Assembly (NCBI RefSeq): GCF_000224145.3
Contig: NC_020168.2
Location: 6,305,792 to 6,369,791, forward strand
From: Ciona intestinalis
Lineage: Eukaryota; Chordata; Ascidiacea; Phlebobranchia; Cionidae
Reading direction: 5' to 3'
DNA: 64,000 nt
Part shown: positions 59,480-64,000 of the stretch, one piece after another
How positions within the stretch are numbered: position 1 is the stretch's first letter
Layout: each line of letters starts with the position of its first letter
Notes under the pieces: generated by a model
Database searches by the model: none
What the model saw: only the letters and a program-made list of their open reading frames with translations
What the model was told of the DNA's origin: nothing
Translations under genes and position numbers: made by a program

Positions 59480-61037
59480 GTAAGTTCCGGTTATATTATG
59501 TTTATGTAATTGCGCGAACCGGTGTGACCGTAAGGAAGTGAAAATTGATTCCTCGAAAGAGAAATAAAACTAGACACGATTTACAAGCGAGGGAGTTAAT
59601 TATGAGTTTACAACTCAGGGGAAATTGCCAAGTTTTCCAGTTCCCTTGAGGAGGACATTATGTTCCCACGATAACATGTCCGTGTGAACAGAACTCCTGT
59701 ATTCGACCCATTTGAAACGCCACCTTATACCTCTAGCTATTACAATAGCGAGTTAAAGGCTCATGGGATACCAGACTGGCGTAACAGATAGTAACTTGGG
59801 TGGTATATATCCTATTGTTATATATTAATATTTATAAGAGGGATTTCCCCCGTTCCATTACCCTCCCGTGACGAATACACGCACAGGTGCAAAGCCTATA
59901 ATTGTGTGTCTGTGTAGGAAATTAACAATACAACCGCCACATCCCCTCCGACAATCGTTTTGTGTGAATCTGTTTTATATCTACGTTAGAGTGTCGACAA
60001 GTTTAATACCAAAGCTTAACACAAGGAAGTTCCCGCGGCGTGGGCGTATATTAATTAATGGTAAGGCTTGCGAGGTTTTTCGAAGAATCATATTTTTTTG
60101 TTTCGCATCGTTTGGCTTACAAGTTAAAGTTAATGTAGAAGATCATTTTTTGGTAAAAAAATATAATTTTACGTCGATTCAAAATTTCGGAAAAAAATAG
60201 GTAAACGTTTTTTTTTTCTTTTGTACAAAACACAAAAATCTATATCGGAGAGTCTACTGGCACATATTGCATTCAATACTCGGGCAATATACCATTTCTA
60301 AGCTTTAAGATGTCGCTGTTTCGTACAAATCTGTAAATATTCCTTATTTACTACAAAATCGGACGATAAAAGGAAGTAAAAACATGTCTCATCTTACCCC
60401 AACCCGACTAATAAGGAACTGTCACATAAACAAATGAAACGTAATCGTTTGAAAGGTTTATAGTTGATAACATAACACATGTCAGTTAGTTATCCGAAAT
60501 TGACGTTTAAATATATTAGTTAAGTAACATAACACCTCTCCCGGTGGTGAAATCTGGGTTTTATTATTACCTCATTAAGTCGTGTGTGATGTCACGGACC
60601 CATTGTGAGGCTAACTACCGTAATTTGATAGGTGCAAGCCGCAGCAACGACAATTTTGAGAAAAGGTTTATAAAACAAATCGATTTTTGCGGTTTGCGCA
60701 TAAAAAGGCGGAAAATTTGCGGTTTTCTCAATATATTCTACCTTACATTGCCTGTCGCCGTCGGTGCCAACGGTTTAACCGAAAGTACAAGATTACAGAT
60801 GATATATTAGCCTGGAGGAATTGGTGCTGTGATTGATGTTGTAATATTGAATGCATGTTGCTTAGTCGTGCTATAATCGAGATAGTGCATTGAAAATGAG
60901 TTTCTCGTAACGTTTGGACTTTTATAAATCAGTAAATTTATATTTCACCGCTGTCCTCGCAAGGGAAAATGAAATATATTATTAGTTTTTATACAGTTGA
61001 ACCGGCTCACGATTTAATTCGTATCGTACCGACTGCT

Positions 61038-61235
61038 GTATAGCAGGGTGGGGTAAGATGGGACACGTCCCCATTGGTGGTAAACAAACAATATTTATAG
61101 AATTATATAACCGTATTTTTAGGACTTCATAAAAAAGCGTTGGTATTTGATAAAAACACGAAAAGGAAATATAGGATTTAGGTGCTAACGGTATCCCATC
61201 TTACCCCACAGTACTATATAGCCTTCTGCTTAACA
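61038..61235 (-). mobile_element. MITE-like element in TGFB intron 3
   Basis: Ends are TAGCAGGGTGGGGTAAGATG and ATCCCATCTTACCCCACAGT. The body is in the inverted orientation (GGTAAACAAACAATATTTAT, TTTGATAAAAACACG). Further diverged copies downstream of TGFB exon 3 are at about 60285-60410, 62105-62275 and 62820-63050. Confidence 0.8.
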
Positions 61236-61709
61236 TTTACCTTCAAATTAGATCTATGTTTGTTGTTTTATTCCATTGCACGGTGTTCAGGTCGCCGCCT
61301 ATCCTGATCCACGGCTTTGCAACATTGGATTGGATTATAGGTTAATGTAGCGACAAGGGGTTAAATATAACTCACATTCTTGCACGAAAGTTTTCAAATT
61401 CACAAATTAACGTACCTGCCCAACGGCTGCTACAACTTAGCATATTATCACTGCACGGACCACGTACTGTGACCACTTAACCTATGTCAAATACGCCAAA
61501 CCGCAATAGGCTTTTAAGGCAAGTTTACAAACACATGACTTAAATAGCTTAACCCGCGTACAGGCGCCGTACGGTTCATAAGCGTGTACCAACACTGTTA
61601 ATACCTTAAGTGGATATAAACCATGTTCTGTATAGGTTAAGTCGCTTTCCCAAATGTCCCGTACGCGAAGCCAAAAACGCCAGGTGTAACAGTCCTGTTC
61701 ATTTAACCC

Positions 61710-61905
61710 GTTTGCCCGTGTTATACACGTATACCTCATGCTCAATGCCGAGTTATAACATGGGTGTCTTCTTGTACACCAGACACACATGGTGCATTCA
61801 TACACCTCATGCTAACTGTCAAAGTAAAAAATAGCTGACTTTTTATACACAAGACACGTGGTATATTCATACACCTTAAGCTCACTGTCGAGTTATAACA
61901 TGGGT
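61710..61905. repeat. 71-bp repeat array, about 2.5 units, in TGFB intron 3
   Basis: Units read in the same orientation as at 24043 (CATACACCTCATGCTAACTG, GAGTTATAACATGGGTGTC). The middle unit is diverged. The array lies downstream of TGFB exon 3, so the family is not confined to perlecan. Confidence 0.85.
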
Positions 61906-64000
61906 CTCCTCATTCACAACACGTACATGTTAAACCCATATGACCACCAACGTATACATTTCACCCATTATAGCATTTAATGCATATCTACTGTGTAACG
62001 TTTGGGTGCAGGTATGCTCATTCGATTCTGTGGCATACCACAGGTATTTGTTGTTTCACGAAAATATTGTTGAATGAGCTCCATTACAGCGATAATGGTG
62101 ATGACCACGGGGTAAGACGGAACGCCTTTAGCACGTATAATATCCTTATATCCTGATCGTGTTCAAACGATTAACAACAGTCAATGGGACTCGTAAGAAT
62201 ACGGTTTTATAATTCTTTGAATGACTATGTTTGCTACCAAATGGGACGGGAAAATAGCATGAAAAGGCCGTATAATCAAAACTACTATTTCACAGAAATT
62301 AAAATAGCAATATTTGTGAATATAGTACATGAATACACTTTGTATGGAACTTAAGTTGCAATTTACGTCATTGTTATGTCACACGTATTTTTATAATTGT
62401 AAAATTAACAACATGACAAATAAACCTTGTTACTAACGAGCACCATTATTACGCATCAATCGGCATTACTTCAAAGGGTCTACGTCACAAAGAAAGTGTC
62501 ACCGCGGTGCAACTTCTCGAACACAATGTTTATCAAACTTCAAACGGGATTCTAGATTGCCCATATCCGTTTGTGACGTCATAATCTAACGAGTCCGCGC
62601 GAAGTCTGTGTGGTCATTATGTGACGTCATCTACATGACGTAACCCGCCTACGCACTCGAAGGTATAAGTGTCACTATGACGTAATAAAACAAACTTCGG
62701 GGTTTAAATCTGGAATCTATTTTTACTTTTGTTACGTCACGATACAAACAAACAAATAGGCTTGTTTATATTCATAATCAAAGAAATGTCGACACAGAAC
62801 AGCGCGAAGCGCATATGCAGTATTGTGGGGTAAGATGACTTAACGTGCTGTAGTGTTATAGTAACAATTTTTGTAACTCTTAGAAAGATACTGGATACCG
62901 TTGGCATATCATATCTCATATTTCCTAATTGTGTTTTAACAATTAAAAACGCTCTTTCGCGGGACTTCTATAGATTCGTGGGACTACGGTTATATAATTT
63001 TGTAAATATTATTTTGTTTACAACCAAATTGGGCGATAATAGATAATAAGAGCGAGCAACACAGCAACGTAAACTGTAAAAGGCAGCACATTCTCCCAAC
63101 GCTGGGGGTTGTGGGCTTAGGCTTCGCATGGTTTGCATTGAAAAGTTTTAATCCTCGATTTTCGGTTTATTCTATCAACAAATCGATCACGTATTACCAG
63201 CAGGGATCGGTAGGTTAGAAAAACAGCCGCACCGAGGGATGATACGTCTACGTATTCAAGTGGTCAACCTAGTTACAGGCGTATTTGGAACGTTTATAGT
63301 GATTGTAAAACATATACTGCCATGGTGGGCTTGTAAAATACTCAACGTTCAAAACACACAGAGAGTACGCTATAGGTGTAAACACTTTGTACGAACATGA
63401 AACATAAGGGCGAAGTAAGTCGTGTATTTTGGCTGCTGTTCGTCGCTCATTTGCTACCATTTTATCTTTTCTATAAACACTCTATAAAGTGTTACAATTT
63501 CAGTGCAAAAAAGTGGTTTTACATTCATAATAAAACTATTTAAATATGGGTTTGTATAAGAGAACAGCAGATTCGGTCAGAGTTTTACATTAAGACATAC
63601 ATTACATAACGCTGTAAACGCGACAGTCACACATTGCATTGCAAACATTGCAGAACTTTTAATTTATCAAGTTTCAACGCCAACTTTCAATTAAATGCGC
63701 TAAATTGTAGTATAATCTAGAAATCATACATTTCACGCTTATTGTAAAACGCAGTGGTCAAGCTATGGTATAGACTGTGCCTCCCATGCAAATGAATATG
63801 CCTACACTTTACTACATCATACAACACTATATACAAAAGATACAGAACTAGTAAAACTCAAGGTGCCACGTTACGTAATCAATAAAACGGTGCAGCAGTG
63901 CAACAGTTAAGTGATATATACTTAAGTGTGAAACATTACCTCGCATCGACAGATCTGTCTCATGGGACTGTGGTGTAAGGTGTCATCGGATACCGCATGC

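Larger units (their letters stand above)
59480..64000. other. TGFB intron 3, running past the window edge
   Basis: I found no acceptor followed by sequence resembling the remaining TGF-beta prodomain or ligand, so this appears to be all intron. It contains four MITE-like copies, a 71-bp repeat array (61710-61905) and two CRE octamers near 62.6 kb. Confidence 0.55.

Noticed and set aside
60544..60810. Open frame of 88 codons on the plus strand
   Set aside because: It lies in TGFB intron 3, has no domain, signal or splice sites, and is AT-rich low-complexity in part.
61260..61345. Candidate TGFB exon 4 after the acceptor GGTGTTCAG
   Set aside because: The phase left by exon 3 leads to a stop after four codons and the sequence does not resemble TGF-beta.

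Overview
The window looks like tunicate (sea squirt) DNA, most likely from a Ciona species. It is AT-rich, with small exons split by short GT-AG introns, and it carries compact interspersed repeats that recur many times within 64 kb. The two genes are animal-specific families. The genus is an inference from gene content and repeat style; the species is not resolved.

The left two thirds (about 398 to 42918, minus strand) hold one large gene, a perlecan ortholog (HSPG2 family), a basement-membrane heparan sulfate proteoglycan. I traced 61 coding exons, about 9.25 kb of coding sequence or roughly 3,080 residues, and all 60 exon junctions keep a consistent reading phase. The domain order from the N-terminus is: signal peptide; domain I with one Ser-Gly-Asp glycosaminoglycan site; SEA; a Thr/Pro-rich stalk; three LDL-receptor class A repeats; one Ig; three laminin IV-A modules separated by laminin-type EGF repeats; twelve more Ig domains; laminin G 1; two EGF-like repeats. 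The gene runs off the left edge, so LG2, LG3 and the stop codon are outside. A 9.3-kb first intron (33534-42864) separates the signal peptide exon from domain I.

From 42919 to 54253 I find no convincing gene. This spacer holds several copies of a MITE-like element, SINE fragments, a small Harbinger-like MITE and many copies of the palindrome TGACGTCA.

The right end (54254 to 59479, plus strand, continuing past the window) holds the first three coding exons of a true TGF-beta ligand (TGFB1/2/3-like, not BMP-like). They encode the signal peptide and most of the latency-associated prodomain. The arginine-rich cleavage site and the mature cystine-knot domain must lie beyond position 64000.

The two genes are arranged head to head, with start codons 11.3 kb apart. 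Both products act in the extracellular matrix. Perlecan organises basement membranes and binds growth factors through its heparan sulfate chains, and latent TGF-beta is stored in matrix. Shared regulation is only a hypothesis. The rest is four repeat families: a MITE of about 190 bp, a tRNA-derived SINE-like element, a 71-bp tandem repeat apparently derived from the SINE tail, and a repeat of about 100 to 150 bp of unknown type.
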